In this document: positions 6,871-7,071 of the stretch, piece by piece
Numbering within the stretch: position 1 is the stretch's first letter
How the letters are laid out: each line of letters begins with the position of its first letter
Assembly: GCA_000431015.1 (NCBI GenBank)
Contig: HF986049.1
Coordinates: forward strand, 1-7,071
Length of the DNA stretch: 7,071 bases
Origin: Alistipes sp. CAG:514
Lineage (GTDB): Bacteria; Bacteroidota; Bacteroidia; Bacteroidales; UBA932
Reading direction: 5' to 3'
Program-made: the position numbers and the translations under genes
The notes under the pieces: model-generated
What the model saw: the letters and a program-made list of their open reading frames with translations, nothing else
Database searches by the model: none
Told to the model about the DNA's origin: nothing

Positions 6871-7071
6871 ATGACATTGAGAAAGAGTATGATCAGCGCA
6901 GGGCTGGCATTGGCTCTGCAGCTGTTCTGGCACAGCGATGCCGCAGCGCAGCGGACGGCCGATGGAAGCTCCTTCATAGGCGTGTCGCCGACGGTGTCCG
7001 CCTATGCGGTCCCTTCCGGCGGACTGGACATTTGCGCGGGCGGATACCTGCGCTCGTCACTGTGGAAGGCC
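6871..7071 (+). CDS. N-terminal fragment of an exported protein, possibly a conjugative-transposon TraO-like protein
   Basis: The first 67 codons are present and the gene runs off the right edge. It starts MTLRKSMISAGLALALQL and has a basic start, a hydrophobic stretch and DAAAQ near residues 23-27, a classic signal peptidase I site (AAA before Q). The product is therefore probably periplasmic or in the outer membrane. The mature part begins QRTADGSSFIGVSP and is glycine- and serine-rich, compatible with beta-barrel or envelope proteins. It reminds me of the TraO proteins of Bacteroidales conjugative transposons, but the fragment is too short to assign. About three quarters of its codons end in G or C and the last 180 bases are near two-thirds GC, far above the BREX genes, indicating a different origin. 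A second ATG (6889) in frame is an alternative start. No clear Shine-Dalgarno is seen, as is common in Bacteroidota. Confidence 0.6.
   Translation, partial: MTLRKSMISAGLALALQLFWHSDAAAQRTADGSSFIGVSPTVSAYAVPSGGLDICAGGYLRSSLWKA

Noticed and set aside
6753..7071. An open frame on the plus strand from the ATG at 6753 to the window end, giving an alternative reading of the right-hand gene
   Set aside because: Its early codons come from the AT-rich spacer, and its later half is an arginine-rich product typical of an out-of-frame reading of GC-rich DNA. The frame from 6871 has a proper signal peptide and about three quarters G/C at third positions.
1..7071. CRISPR array, tRNA, rRNA or insertion-sequence ends
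   Set aside because: I saw no regularly spaced repeats, no tRNA- or rRNA-like stretch, and no transposase or terminal inverted repeats in the window.

Overview
The window carries most of the left part of a type 1 BREX phage-defence operon, read entirely on the minus strand. At the right edge lies the start of an unrelated, GC-rich gene on the plus strand. The host is most likely a member of the Bacteroidota (a Bacteroidales-like gut bacterium, or a mobile element circulating among them). The BREX genes are around mid-40s percent GC by spot count. Most starts lack a strong Shine-Dalgarno sequence. The operon's promoter fits the Bacteroides-type pattern TTG-N20-TAnnTTTG rather than a sigma-70 pattern.

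Layout in transcription order (right to left): a small ribbon-helix-helix-like protein of 85 residues (6652-6395); brxA (6395-5748); brxB (5751-5143); brxC (5134-1529); then pglX (from 1510 leftwards, running off the window at position 1). The junctions are very tight: a TAATG overlap, an ATGA overlap, 8 nt and 18 nt. No terminator is visible between the genes, so this reads as a single operon. The expected remaining type 1 genes, pglZ and brxL, would lie beyond the left edge together with the rest of pglX.

Two points stand out. First, pglX, the BREX adenine methyltransferase, is interrupted by an in-frame TAA at 673-671 after 279 codons. The same reading frame then stays open for 223 more codons to the window edge, and these include the catalytic motifs DPACGSG and NPPY. 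So this is a nonsense change and not a frameshift. It should separate the N-terminal region from the methyltransferase core unless it is read through, repaired or a sequence error. Second, the operon starts with a putative DNA-binding regulator placed directly behind a good promoter, with inverted repeats just upstream, which suggests autoregulation.

From about 6660 to 6870 lies a very AT-rich divergent intergenic region (one 60-base stretch has only 9 G/C). It contains the BREX promoter, two perfect inverted repeats and a degenerate direct repeat. From 6871 the sequence jumps to about two-thirds GC and encodes the first 67 residues of an exported protein with a signal peptide. It might be a conjugative-transposon protein of the TraO type, but this is weakly supported. 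The composition jump suggests that the BREX block and the right-hand DNA have different histories, for example BREX as cargo in an integrative conjugative element.
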